The notes: generated by a model not told the origin, from the sequence alone. Shown: positions 48,396 to 58,142, counted from the first letter of the stretch. The stretch: DNA of 64,000 bases from Candidatus Cryptobacteroides intestinavium (GCA_017694845.1 JADIMI010000007.1:1-64000), one strand, 5' to 3'. Program-made: numbers and translations.

Positions 48396-49007
48396 TTATC
48401 TGTCTATGGGCTTCAAGGATGGGAGACTGATCCCGAAATGGACAGAGAGCACCCGGATCAGGAATACAGACACCGCTGCAATCACCTGCGTCAGCAGATG
48501 CCCGCACCCGAACCACAGGCAGAGATAATATACCACCCCTCCCATAGCGCAGGCCATTGCATAGATATCCTTCCTGAAGATCAGCGGGACCTCGTTTATG
48601 AATATGTCCCTGAACATTCCGCCTGCCGCACCTGTAATGGCACCCATTATGATATTCACCCACACGGGAAATCCGGCTGCGATGCTGCGCTCCACCCCGA
48701 CAACCGTAAACAGGGCTATCCCGACGGCATCGAATATGAAGAACGTGTTGTCCAGCCTCACGACGTATTTCTTGAATATTATCACAAAGACAAGAGCCAG
48801 TCCCGTGATTATCACGTATGAAGGCTGCTCCATCCAGAACGGTGTGACATCAAGCAGCAGATCCCTCAGCGTTCCGCCACCGATAGCTGTCACAAACCCG
48901 ACGACATACGCTCCGAAAATATCGAAATTCTTCGCCGCCGCCAGCCTTATCCCGCTTATTGCAAACGCGAATGTACCTATGTAATCTATAACCGTAACAA
49001 AATCCAT
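48396..49007 (-). CDS. Trimeric intracellular cation channel (TRIC/YadS-like) family protein
   Basis: MDFVTVIDYIGTFAFAISGIRLAAAKNFDIFGAYVVGFVTAIGGGTLRDLLLD. Confidence 0.93.
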   Translation of the reverse strand: MDFVTVIDYIGTFAFAISGIRLAAAKNFDIFGAYVVGFVTAIGGGTLRDLLLDVTPFWMEQPSYVIITGLALVFVIIFKKYVVRLDNTFFIFDAVGIALFTVVGVERSIAAGFPVWVNIIMGAITGAAGGMFRDIFINEVPLIFRKDIYAMACAMGGVVYYLCLWFGCGHLLTQVIAAVSVFLIRVLSVHFGISLPSLKPIDR

Positions 49008-49224
49008 ATCAGACCATACCTCTATTTTCGGCCCGCAAATATAGTCATTTGTGCACAACATCGGACAATTACCACAACACAGTCGAAAACAGGATGTGCA
49101 AACTATGACATTTTACCGAACAATGCAGCGCCGAATTGCCGAACGATTGAATGCCAAATTGCCGAATTTTTGAAAAATGTTACTACCCTTAGTCCATACA
49201 AAACAGATCAGGATGTTACAAACA

Positions 49225-49350
49225 CAGGATAATGGGTGGGATGCCGTGCGTTATACTGTTGACCATCGCCGGAAGATGGGCCAGTTCATTCTGACAGGAT
49301 CCGCTGTCCCTGACAAGAATGCGGAAAAAGAAATGGAACATCCCGGATGA
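49225..49350 (+). pseudogene. Remnant of AAA ATPase / DUF4143 family gene
   Basis: Short frame QDNGWDAVRYTVDHRRKMGQFILTGSAVPDKNAEKEMEHPG* resembles the IDE-W..WDAVRxxVDHRxxxGQFILTGSA region; no start or remaining domains. Confidence 0.6.
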
Positions 49351-49441
49351 TTTTTAGTGAAAGCACGTAGAGAAACAAAGAAGACTACACTTTCTACAAA
49401 ATCTTTCCTAATCCATACTAATATAGAATCACCGGGACAAC

Positions 49442-49598
49442 GGACCGCGAACATCAGCTTTTTGTAATTCATTGAGATACAATACAATGCAAAATAACCT
49501 TGTTCGCGGTCCCCACAAAAAAGCAGGGACCGCGAACAACGATTTTTTCATAATATCCTGGCATTCAAAAAGATACAAAAATGTCGTGTTCGCGGTCC
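49442..49598. repeat. 157-bp-class dimeric inverted-repeat element, copy 3
   Basis: GGACCGCGAACA...TGTTCGCGGTCC; central TTGTTCGCGGTCCC-cacaaaaaagca-GGGACCGCGAACAA perfect. Confidence 0.92.
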
Positions 49599-49634
49599 GC
49601 AGGGCAGTCGATGGTGATGGATAGAGGCAATTAT

Positions 49635-49683
49635 CAGATTCTTCGCTTCGCTCAGAATGACAATGCTTTGCTCAGAATGACAT
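49635..49683. repeat. Dispersed hairpin repeat plus truncated unit (20-bp step)
   Basis: CAGATTCTTCGCTTCGCTCAGAATGACA; second CAGAATGACA at 49673. Confidence 0.87.
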
Positions 49684-49837
49684 TCCTGTCACCATAAACT
49701 CAGCCGCAGACGGAGTGAAGGATCTGAAAGAGGACAGCCTATCGATTTAATCACTATCTTTGTTCTGATATACAGATCCTGGCTCTATGGGCTATACCGC
49801 CAGAGCAGGACCTGTATGACCGATAACTGATTGTGCT

Positions 49838-52800
49838 ATGGACAAGAACAAGGCATCAAGAATCGGCAGGACACTGCTGAAAGTCATCATCGGGGCTGTC
49901 GGGATAGTGGCAGTGCTGATGGTCACCGTGCAGGTGGCTCTTTCCCCTGCCCTGCTGACAAGGATAGTGAACGGCATTGCAGATGACTATATAGACGGGG
50001 ATCTTGATTTCGGAAAGGTATCAGTGTCTGTAGTGAAGAGTTTTCCGAATCTGAACGTGACTCTCGACAGTGTCGTACTGACCTATCCCGCAGAAAGGTT
50101 CGCCGAATATGAGACAGGCAGCGCCAAGGCCAGGCTTCTGAAAATGGGAAAGGCGGAGACGGGCGACACTCTTGCCGCATTCAGACGCTTTTCCGCATCC
50201 ATCGACATAGGAGCCCTGGTCACGGGAAACATCCATATACCTGACATCGAGCTCACCGGGCCGAGAATATTCGCGAAAAGCTACAATGATTCAACTGCCA
50301 ACTGGCAGATACTCAAATCCGAGACCACTGCCGCCCCATCAACTGACGACGCAGACGGCACAGAATCATCCGGAACAACGGTATCCTCCCTCCCGGGAAT
50401 CACCCTCGAGCGGATAAGCCTTGACGGCAGACCGTTCATTGTTCTGTGCAGCGCAAAGGACACATTGTTCGCCGCATTGAACATCAAGGAGATGAAATTC
50501 AGAGGCAGACTGTCCACCAGACAGCCGCAGCGCAACCGGATAGGTTTTACCGTAGACAGTATGTTTATCGGAGGAAGGCTTTCCGGAGACACTCTGGCTT
50601 TCGCCCTGCAGAGATTCAGGCTGAGAGAGCACAGAGGGGATTTCGCCCTGAATGTAAAGGCCGGTGCAGCCCTGGCCACACGGTCTTTCGGCAGAATATT
50701 CATTCCCGTCGATATAGAATCCAGGGTCAATTTCATCCGTGATTCCCTGCCGGGAATATCCATCAGCAGGCTCAGGGCAGACATAGCATGCCTGCCTGTA
50801 GACATAAAGGGAGATGCCAGATTCACTCCCGACAGCATCCGCATCAAGGCAGATGCATCCATAGACCAGTGCAAGGTAAATGACATCCTGAGATTCTGGG
50901 GAAGGCAGCTCATACCGGCTGCCGCAAAGCTCAGGACAGATGCCACCATATCGTTGAATGCATCCATCAATGGCTGGTACAATGTGGATGGGAGCAGACT
51001 CCCTGCCATTGATGTCAGATTGGACATCCCGGAGAGTCCAATCAGCCACAGCGGTATAAGACTGGACAGCAGAATAGCGGCAGACATCCGGGCGAAAGGA
51101 GGAGGAGATGCCCCGGTTGACTTGGACATCAACGATTTCCATCTCGATGGCAAAGCGCTCAAGCTTGCGCTGAAAGGCTCCGCCAGGGACCTTCTCGGGA
51201 ATGACCCGCTGTTCGAGATAGATGGAGGGCTGGACATATCGCTGGACACTCTGGGACAGTTCATCAGAAAAAGCACCGGACTGTCCGTTTCCGGCGAGCT
51301 GGCTTCCAATGCCAGGGGAAAGATACGGATGTCCCAGATCAGCCCATACACATTCGCCGATGCGGATCTGACCGGTTTCATCAGAAGCGGCAGACTGAAC
51401 ATAAATTCAGAAAAGGACAGCATCGATGTACATATCGACAGTCTCGATATCGTGGTCGCCACTACAGGCAACAGATTCGACAGAAGTATCGAGGAAGGCA
51501 CAAGAGTGATAGCTGTCGCCGCCAGACTGGACAGCACTTCGATCAGATACAAGGATGCACTCTCGGCATCCGGAAGCGCACTGTCCATTGCAGCGCAGAA
51601 TGATGCCGCGGTTCTGGATGCTTCCGACTCATCATCATACTATCCGTTCAGCGGGAAAGTCAGCATAGGCAGGCTCTCCTTGACAGACAGAGATTCCACC
51701 CGTATTACGATCAGAGACTCCGACAATACGTTCAAGGTATCACCGTCAAAGGCGGACAGGGAGATACCGGTGCTTTCCCTCAAGAGCGACAGCAGGGCAA
51801 TCCGTCTCAGGTCTGCCTTCGACAGGGCCTCGGTAAGGGAACTCGGCATCAATATCGTCGCCACCAAGAGCGATGCCAGGCGGAAGAGAATGGCCAAGGC
51901 ATTTGTAGACTCACTGGCACGACGGTTTCCCGATGTCCCGAGGGATTCTCTGTTCAGCCATCTCAGGAAGATCAGAGGTGCAACCGCTCTTCCGGACTGG
52001 CTGACTGAAGAAGACTTCCGGAAGAACGACCTCAACTTCAAGCTGGGGGATTCCATGTCCAAATATTTCAGAGAATGGGATTTCTACGGAGGTCTCGAAT
52101 TCAGGAGGGCATCTATAATGACTCCGGCCTTCCCGCTCAGGACTAGCCTGAATGACTTTGACGGCTACATCACCAATAACGAGCTCACTCTGAACGGGTT
52201 CACACTGCGCAGCGGAAGATCGGAAATAACGGCAGACGGAAAACTTACCGGACTGAGAGGCGCCCTGCTGAACAACAGGCCGGTGAAACTGGATCTGGGC
52301 ATAACATCCAGCAGACTCAATTTAAACGAACTTCTCGGGGCATACTCCAGAGGACAGTCATTCAATGCTGCATCAGACAGCCTGTCTGTAGCGGCAGAAA
52401 CAATGGATGACGAGACATACGAAGAGATCGTAGCGGCAGATTCGCTGTCATCGGACTCCGTCCTTCAGACATCCCTGATAGTGATACCGGCAAACCTCAT
52501 CGCAGATATCTCCCTGAAGGCCAGCAATGTAACCTTTTCAAAAATGGAGATGAGCAGCCTTTCTGCCGAACTTAACGTAAAGGAAAGATGCGCCCAGCTG
52601 ACAGACATCAAGGCAGTGACAAATGTAGGCGACCTGGCTTTCGACGGGTTCTATTCCACACGCACCAAGAGCGACATCACTGCGGGATTCAGCCTCAATC
52701 TGAATGACATCACTGCAGAGAAAATCATAGAGATGATGCCGGCTGTCGACTCCATTATGCCTATGCTCAAGTCTTTCTACGGACAGCTGGACTGCGAGCT

Positions 52801-53524
52801 TGCCGCCACTGCACAGATCGATACGGCAATGAACATTATGATGCCATCCCTCAACGGTGTGCTCCGGATAAAAGGCAAGGATCTGGCGCTTGTAGAGAGC
52901 GAAGACTTGTACAAGATCGCGAAGATACTTAAGTTCAAGGACATACATAACATAAAAATAGATGATATGTCTGTAGAGGGGCTTATCGGGGACAGCAGGG
53001 TGGAAATTTTCCCGTTCGTGCTCAATGTCGACAGATACTCGCTCGCCCTCAGCGGAATACAGAGCCTTGACCAGTCTTTCCGATATCATATCTCGATACT
53101 CAGATCACCTCTGCTGATAAGGTTCGGAGTGGACCTGTGGGGACCGGACTTCGACAATATGAAATTCAAGATCGGACGGGCGAAATACAAGGATGCCAAT
53201 GTACCTGTATTCTCGTCAGTCATAGATGAGACCCGCCTTAACCTGCTCGAGTCCATAAGGAACATTTTCTCGAAAGGGGTTGATGCCGCTGTCAGAGAAA
53301 ATGAAAGGCAGGAGGCCGTCACCGAATACAAGGAAGATATAGGATACCGCAACGCTGCCGAGACCGATATCGAAGAACTTTCATCAGAAGAATCGGCAGA
53401 ACTGGAATCCGCTGATGACAGTCAGCCCTCCAGTCATCCTGAGCACAGCGAAGGATCTGATACAGACAACCCATCCAGTCATCCTGAGCACAGCGAAGGA
53501 TCTGATACAACAGTGAAGAATTAA
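49838..53524 (+). CDS. AsmA family protein
   Basis: N-term TM and VNGIADDYIDGDLDFGKVSVSVVKSFPNLNVTLDSVVLTYP; C-term DMSVEGLIGDSRVEIFPFVLNVDRYSLALSG; 1228 aa. Confidence 0.88.
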   Translation: MDKNKASRIGRTLLKVIIGAVGIVAVLMVTVQVALSPALLTRIVNGIADDYIDGDLDFGKVSVSVVKSFPNLNVTLDSVVLTYPAERFAEYETGSAKARLLKMGKAETGDTLAAFRRFSASIDIGALVTGNIHIPDIELTGPRIFAKSYNDSTANWQILKSETTAAPSTDDADGTESSGTTVSSLPGITLERISLDGRPFIVLCSAKDTLFAALNIKEMKFRGRLSTRQPQRNRIGFTVDSMFIGGRLSGDTLAFALQRFRLREHRGDFALNVKAGAALATRSFGRIFIPVDIESRVNFIRDSLPGISISRLRADIACLPVDIKGDARFTPDSIRIKADASIDQCKVNDILRFWGRQLIPAAAKLRTDATISLNASINGWYNVDGSRLPAIDVRLDIPESPISHSGIRLDSRIAADIRAKGGGDAPVDLDINDFHLDGKALKLALKGSARDLLGNDPLFEIDGGLDISLDTLGQFIRKSTGLSVSGELASNARGKIRMSQISPYTFADADLTGFIRSGRLNINSEKDSIDVHIDSLDIVVATTGNRFDRSIEEGTRVIAVAARLDSTSIRYKDALSASGSALSIAAQNDAAVLDASDSSSYYPFSGKVSIGRLSLTDRDSTRITIRDSDNTFKVSPSKADREIPVLSLKSDSRAIRLRSAFDRASVRELGINIVATKSDARRKRMAKAFVDSLARRFPDVPRDSLFSHLRKIRGATALPDWLTEEDFRKNDLNFKLGDSMSKYFREWDFYGGLEFRRASIMTPAFPLRTSLNDFDGYITNNELTLNGFTLRSGRSEITADGKLTGLRGALLNNRPVKLDLGITSSRLNLNELLGAYSRGQSFNAASDSLSVAAETMDDETYEEIVAADSLSSDSVLQTSLIVIPANLIADISLKASNVTFSKMEMSSLSAELNVKERCAQLTDIKAVTNVGDLAFDGFYSTRTKSDITAGFSLNLNDITAEKIIEMMPAVDSIMPMLKSFYGQLDCELAATAQIDTAMNIMMPSLNGVLRIKGKDLALVESEDLYKIAKILKFKDIHNIKIDDMSVEGLIGDSRVEIFPFVLNVDRYSLALSGIQSLDQSFRYHISILRSPLLIRFGVDLWGPDFDNMKFKIGRAKYKDANVPVFSSVIDETRLNLLESIRNIFSKGVDAAVRENERQEAVTEYKEDIGYRNAAETDIEELSSEESAELESADDSQPSSHPEHSEGSDTDNPSSHPEHSEGSDTTVKN
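53431..53504. repeat. Two dispersed hairpin repeats inside the AsmA reading frame
   Basis: CAGTCATCCTGAGCACAGCGAAGGATCTG at 53431 and 53476 (45-nt step), encoding SSHPEHSEGSDT twice. Confidence 0.9.
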
Positions 53525-53536
53525 AACAACCCGATT

Positions 53537-54391
53537 ATGAACAGCTATGAATACATAGAAGTCTCTCTGAAGATCGACCCGTACACAGAAGAGAATGCAG
53601 AGATAATGATGGCAGAACTGGCGGAACTTCCGTTCGAGTCGTTCACGGAAGCCGACCCGTACCTGAAATGCTACATTCCGAAGGAAAAGTACGACCCGAG
53701 AAATCTGAAACTTTTCCTGAGCGGGCTGGACTATGACTTCGACATTGACTTCAATGCCACGCTTATGCCATCTGTGAACTGGAACTCCGTATGGGAAAGC
53801 CAGTTCTCCCCTATCGTCGTGGATGGACTGTGCACCATCAAGGCCACATTCCATAAAGGGCTCAAGCGCACAAGATTCAACATCACCATAGATCCGAAGA
53901 TGGCTTTCGGCACGGGACACCATCAGACAACCTATATGATGTGCCGCGCCCTGCTCAGGCACGAGGCTGACATAAAAGGCAAGATCGTGATGGATATGGG
54001 ATGCGGCACAGCCATACTGGCCATTCTTGCTGCGAAAATGGGAGCCGGACACACATACGGCATCGACATTGATGCCGTAGCTGCAGCCTCGGCATTCGAC
54101 AATGCCCGCAAGAACAGGGTCTCCCGCCACGTGGAGACATACTGCGGAGATGCATCCCTGCTCCAGAGGGGCAAGTACGACATCCTGCTCGCGAACATCA
54201 ACAGGAACATTCTTCTTGAAGACATTCCGACATACGCCGTCAGCCTGAAGAAAGACGGACTGCTGTTTGTAAGCGGCTTCTATACGGAAGACTTTCCAAT
54301 GATATGTTCATCCGCCCGGAGAGCCGGCCTGGAATATATGGAACAGGATGCGATAGACAACTGGTGCTGTGCCGGATTCAGGAAGGTCTGA
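53537..54391 (+). CDS. prmA: Ribosomal protein L11 methyltransferase
   Basis: DPKMAFGTGHHQTTYMM; VMDMGCGTAILAILAAKMG; LLANINRNILLEDI. Confidence 0.95.
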   Translation: MNSYEYIEVSLKIDPYTEENAEIMMAELAELPFESFTEADPYLKCYIPKEKYDPRNLKLFLSGLDYDFDIDFNATLMPSVNWNSVWESQFSPIVVDGLCTIKATFHKGLKRTRFNITIDPKMAFGTGHHQTTYMMCRALLRHEADIKGKIVMDMGCGTAILAILAAKMGAGHTYGIDIDAVAAASAFDNARKNRVSRHVETYCGDASLLQRGKYDILLANINRNILLEDIPTYAVSLKKDGLLFVSGFYTEDFPMICSSARRAGLEYMEQDAIDNWCCAGFRKV

Positions 54392-54436
54392 GCATCAAAG
54401 GGACCATGAAGGACTCTCTAAAGGACCGACAAATCA

Positions 54437-54466
54437 TTGCTATTTAGAAATTAGTTTCTATCTTTG
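54437..54466 (+). promoter_or_regulatory. Promoter of tRNA-Leu
   Basis: TTG (54437-54439), N19, TATCTTTG (54459-54466). Confidence 0.65.
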
Positions 54467-54482
54467 CAATCCTTATATGGAG

Positions 54483-54564
54483 GCGGGCGTGTTGTAATTG
54501 GTAGCCAAGCCAGACTTAGGATCTGGTGCCGCAAGGCGTATGGGTTCGAGTCCCTTCGCCCGCA
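54483..54564 (+). tRNA. tRNA-Leu (anticodon TAG)
   Basis: GCGGGCG/CGCCCGC acceptor, CAGACTTAGGATCTG anticodon arm, GGTTCGAGTCC T arm, no encoded CCA. Confidence 0.95.
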
Positions 54565-54570
54565 CAGATG

Positions 54571-54607
54571 GACAGAGGCGGAAAGACCTGCCTCTGTCTT
54601 TGTTTTA
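54571..54607 (+). terminator. Intrinsic terminator of tRNA-Leu
   Basis: GACAGAGGC...GCCTCTGTC then TTTGTTTT. Confidence 0.75.
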
Positions 54608-54639
54608 TAGCGGTATCCGAATGACAATGAATATATAGG

Positions 54640-55992
54640 ATGAAAGTTCTGTGGGTGACAAACAATCCCTGTTCAAGCATCGAACGGAATGGAGGAAGGA
54701 CAATAACAGGCGGCTGGCTCTCATCTCTTGAGAAGGCCGTCAGGAATGACATTGAACTCGAGATAGCCTTTCTGTCATCCGGACAGGTACAGGAAGATTT
54801 TGCATATAACGGCGTGGAATACCATTCCATTGCACCGTTCCGTTCAGGCAGCTACATTATCTTCCGGCTCAGACGGCTGCTTATGCCGTGGTCAGTATAT
54901 GACAGGCTGATACTTGACAGACTTGAATGCATCATAGAGAAAAGCAGACCGGATATAATCCACATACACGGCACAGAAAAATGTTTCGGACTGATATACG
55001 GAAAGATGAGAGGGAAAGACGGCTGTATAGAAGCCGGAGGAAAGAAGATTCCGGTAGTCATTTCCATACAGGGCGTAATGGAGCTGTGCCTGGAAAAATA
55101 CTTCAGCGGAATATCTATGAATGATGTCCTTATGCTTGAAAGCATAGGCTGCAGGCTAAGGAAACAGTCTGCCATTATGATGTACAGGCAGCTGAAGCAT
55201 CAGGCCCGCAACGAGGCCCTGATGCTGAAGTCTGCCAGATTCATCCTCGGCAGGACGGATATGGACAGGGAGTTTTCCGGGAGGATGAATCCGGAGAGAC
55301 TGTATTTCACTGTCAATGAGATAATGAGAGAGCCGTTCTACCATACATATGATGATATGTCCGGCAGCAAAGAGATCCGGGACAGAGACCGCCGGGAAGG
55401 ATGTGGACAGCATATAAAGATAGTCAGCACTATATCGGACGGCATATACAAAGGCTACGAACTGCTGCTGAAAACAGCCTGTACGCTGAAGGGAAGGAAA
55501 GTCAGATACAGCTGGACAGTCATAGGCCTTTCTTATGGCAGCGAGATGGTGTCGATAGCAGAGAAATCCACAGGACTGGCCTCTGCAGACCTTGACATAC
55601 AGCTTGCAGGACGTATGGATGCCAGTGAAATGGTCAGAGAGATGTCAAGTGCAGACATCTACTGCCAGGTCAGCCATATAGAGAACAGTCCGAACAGTCT
55701 GTGCGAAGCGATGCTTCTCGGACTGCCATCCGTGGCCACGGATGTCGGGGGGACATCCTCCATTGTCGACAACGGCGTGACAGGTCTTCTTGTCCCGGAC
55801 ACCGATCCGGACGCATATGCCGATGCCATTATACGCCTCGCATCTGACAGCGAGGCTGCAGATATGGCAGGGAAGGCCGCGAGAAAAGCCGCCGCTGAAA
55901 GACACGATCCTGTCACGGTCAGAAAGCAACTGATACATACATATGAAGAAATCATAGAGACCTGCATACAGGATTCCGGACAGCCGGCATAA
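54640..55992 (+). CDS. Glycosyltransferase family 4-like
   Basis: MKVLWVTNNPCSS; DIYCQVSHIENSPNSLCEAMLLGLPSVATDVGGTSSIVDNGVTGLLVPDTDP. Confidence 0.93.
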   Translation: MKVLWVTNNPCSSIERNGGRTITGGWLSSLEKAVRNDIELEIAFLSSGQVQEDFAYNGVEYHSIAPFRSGSYIIFRLRRLLMPWSVYDRLILDRLECIIEKSRPDIIHIHGTEKCFGLIYGKMRGKDGCIEAGGKKIPVVISIQGVMELCLEKYFSGISMNDVLMLESIGCRLRKQSAIMMYRQLKHQARNEALMLKSARFILGRTDMDREFSGRMNPERLYFTVNEIMREPFYHTYDDMSGSKEIRDRDRREGCGQHIKIVSTISDGIYKGYELLLKTACTLKGRKVRYSWTVIGLSYGSEMVSIAEKSTGLASADLDIQLAGRMDASEMVREMSSADIYCQVSHIENSPNSLCEAMLLGLPSVATDVGGTSSIVDNGVTGLLVPDTDPDAYADAIIRLASDSEAADMAGKAARKAAAERHDPVTVRKQLIHTYEEIIETCIQDSGQPA

Positions 55993-55996
55993 CGGT

Positions 55997-56620
55997 ATGC
56001 ATATATTGGTAACAGGAACAGTTATGGTACTGCAGAAGATATACAGATACGCATGGGCAGCCAGGATCTGGCTGGATGGACTGATATTCAAGGCAATCCT
56101 CAGATTGTACGGAGCACGTTCCGGATCAGCGAGGGTTACAGGCCTGCCGCATATAACAATCCGCAGAGGAGCCGTTGTCAGCATAGGAGACGGATTCAGG
56201 ATCAACAGCTGCTTCTACGGCAACGCACTGAGCACAGGGAAATGTGCGGTATGGGTCGGAGAGAATGCCAGACTCGATATCGGAAGGAATGTCGGAATCA
56301 GCAGCAGCTATATAGTCGCAGCTGACTCTGTAACTATCGGGGACAATGTGAAGATCGGGGGGAACTGCTATATTATCGACACTGACTTTCACAGCATTGA
56401 CCCTGAGAAAAGGAAATATCCCGACCAGGACAGAAACGATACACGGACAGCCCCTGTAACAATACGTGATAATGCGTTCATCGGAGCCGCCAGCATCATT
56501 CTGAAAGGGGTCACCATCGGGAAGGGAGCTGTCATAGGGGCAGGCTCCGTCGTGACAAGAGATGTGCCGGATGGCCAGCTGTGGGCAGGCAACCCGGCAC
56601 GGTTCATCAGAGAGCTTTAG
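55997..56620 (+). CDS. Left-handed beta-helix (hexapeptide) acyltransferase
   Basis: NVGISSSYIVAADSVTIGDNVKIGGNCYIIDTDFHSID; GAASIILKGVTIGKGAVIGAGSVVTRDVPDGQLWAGNPARFIR. Confidence 0.93.
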   Translation: MHILVTGTVMVLQKIYRYAWAARIWLDGLIFKAILRLYGARSGSARVTGLPHITIRRGAVVSIGDGFRINSCFYGNALSTGKCAVWVGENARLDIGRNVGISSSYIVAADSVTIGDNVKIGGNCYIIDTDFHSIDPEKRKYPDQDRNDTRTAPVTIRDNAFIGAASIILKGVTIGKGAVIGAGSVVTRDVPDGQLWAGNPARFIREL

Positions 56621-58142
56621 ACCCGGCTGTCTCCTTTTCAAGGATTTTTCTCAGCTCCTCAGCCTTTGAAGGGAATTCCTCTATACAATTGTCTTTCTCA
56701 TATTTTGACGACGATACGTTGTACAATTGTTCCTTACGGCTGTTTCCAAGTTCCATCTTCGTATAGAACTCTATTGCAGGGGCATCGGAAGGTGAAATAT
56801 ACTTCCAGCCTTCAGAATCCAGCACCGACAACGTGGAATTGACATTCTGTTCTATGACATAGTCTCTCCCCGTACCATCCTTTCCGACAAGGACATCCAG
56901 CGCATTCCTGCTGTCTGGCGCCGCACCTTCCGGAATTTCGGCGCCGGCAAGAGATGCAAGCGATGCAAAAATATCTATATGGGAGAAAAGGGCATCGGAA
57001 ACGACTCCGTCGAACATATCTCCCCAATGCACTATCATCGGCACTCGCGTCCCGGCCTCGAAGGCGCTGTATTTGCCTCCTCTGAAATCACCCCACGGTC
57101 TGTGGTCGCCCAGAAGTTCCCAGGCCTGGTCCTGATATCCGTCATCCACTACCGGCCCGTTGTCGCTGCTAAGGATCACCAGCGTATTGTCATCCAGTCC
57201 CAGTTCGTCTATGACAGCCATCACCCGGCCCACGGTTTCGTCAAAAGAGAGCAGGGCATCCCCTCTCGGCCCCATACCGCTCCTGCCGGCAAATCTCTCA
57301 TGCGGCACACGCGGCACATGTATATCATTTGTTCCCAGATACAGGAAGAACGGTTCATCCTTATGCCTGGAAATAAACTCAATAGCCTTGACGGTAATGC
57401 TGTCCGCTATGTCCTCGTCCCTCCATAACGCGGATCCGCCTCCTTTCATATACCCGATCCTCGGTATGCCGTTGACAATGGCCTGGTCGTGGCCCTGTGA
57501 AGGATGTATTCTCAGAAGTTCAGGATGGTCTTTAGCAAGAGGCTCTCCTTCAAACGGTTCCTTATAGCTGACATAGATAGGGTCTGAAGGATCGAGGCCG
57601 ACGACCTTGCCGTTCTCGATAAAGACGCAAGGCACCCTGTCGCCTGTCGCCGCCATTATATATGAATAATCGAAACCTATATCTGCCAGAGCTGGCGTCA
57701 CCGTACCGTTCCAGTCCTGGGTCCCGGTCCTGTCCCCGAGCCCGAGATGCCATTTGCCGACAGCGCCTGTAGCATAGCCGGCATCCCTGAACATATCGGC
57801 TATAGTGTACTGTTCGGGCCTTATGATCATCCCTGCATCTCCCGTAGCTATTCCTGTCCCTTCCTTCCTCCACGGATACTGACCTGTCAGAAGGCCGTAA
57901 CGGGATGGGGTGCTGACAGAAGATGTCGTATGGGAGTTGGTGAATCTGATACCGTTCTCGGCCAGAGAATCCACATTTGGCGTACTGACAGCGGCAGTAC
58001 CGTTGCAGCTCAGGTCTCCGTATCCGATATCATCCGCATAGATGATTATGACATTCGGTCTGCGCGGCTGGTCTCCCGAACATCCCGCCAGCATTGCCGC
58101 CGTCCCGGCAAGCGGAAGAGCGGCCAGTCTTATCTTCTTCAT
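56607..58142 (-). CDS. Arylsulfatase lipoprotein, Ser-type
   Basis: AMLAGCSGDQ lipobox; PNVIIIYADDIGYGDL; SVSTPSRYGLLTGQYPWR; LYLGTNDIHVPRVPHERF. Confidence 0.94.
   Translation of the reverse strand: MKKIRLAALPLAGTAAMLAGCSGDQPRRPNVIIIYADDIGYGDLSCNGTAAVSTPNVDSLAENGIRFTNSHTTSSVSTPSRYGLLTGQYPWRKEGTGIATGDAGMIIRPEQYTIADMFRDAGYATGAVGKWHLGLGDRTGTQDWNGTVTPALADIGFDYSYIMAATGDRVPCVFIENGKVVGLDPSDPIYVSYKEPFEGEPLAKDHPELLRIHPSQGHDQAIVNGIPRIGYMKGGGSALWRDEDIADSITVKAIEFISRHKDEPFFLYLGTNDIHVPRVPHERFAGRSGMGPRGDALLSFDETVGRVMAVIDELGLDDNTLVILSSDNGPVVDDGYQDQAWELLGDHRPWGDFRGGKYSAFEAGTRVPMIVHWGDMFDGVVSDALFSHIDIFASLASLAGAEIPEGAAPDSRNALDVLVGKDGTGRDYVIEQNVNSTLSVLDSEGWKYISPSDAPAIEFYTKMELGNSRKEQLYNVSSSKYEKDNCIEEFPSKAEELRKILEKETAGSKAL

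Noticed and set aside
50281-51588. 435-aa minus-strand ORF opposite AsmA
   Set aside because: Composition-driven antisense frame; the AsmA frame has clear family motifs throughout.
54483-54564. tRNA-Leu as an integration site
   Set aside because: Has its own promoter and terminator; no integrase or repeated tRNA 3' end nearby.
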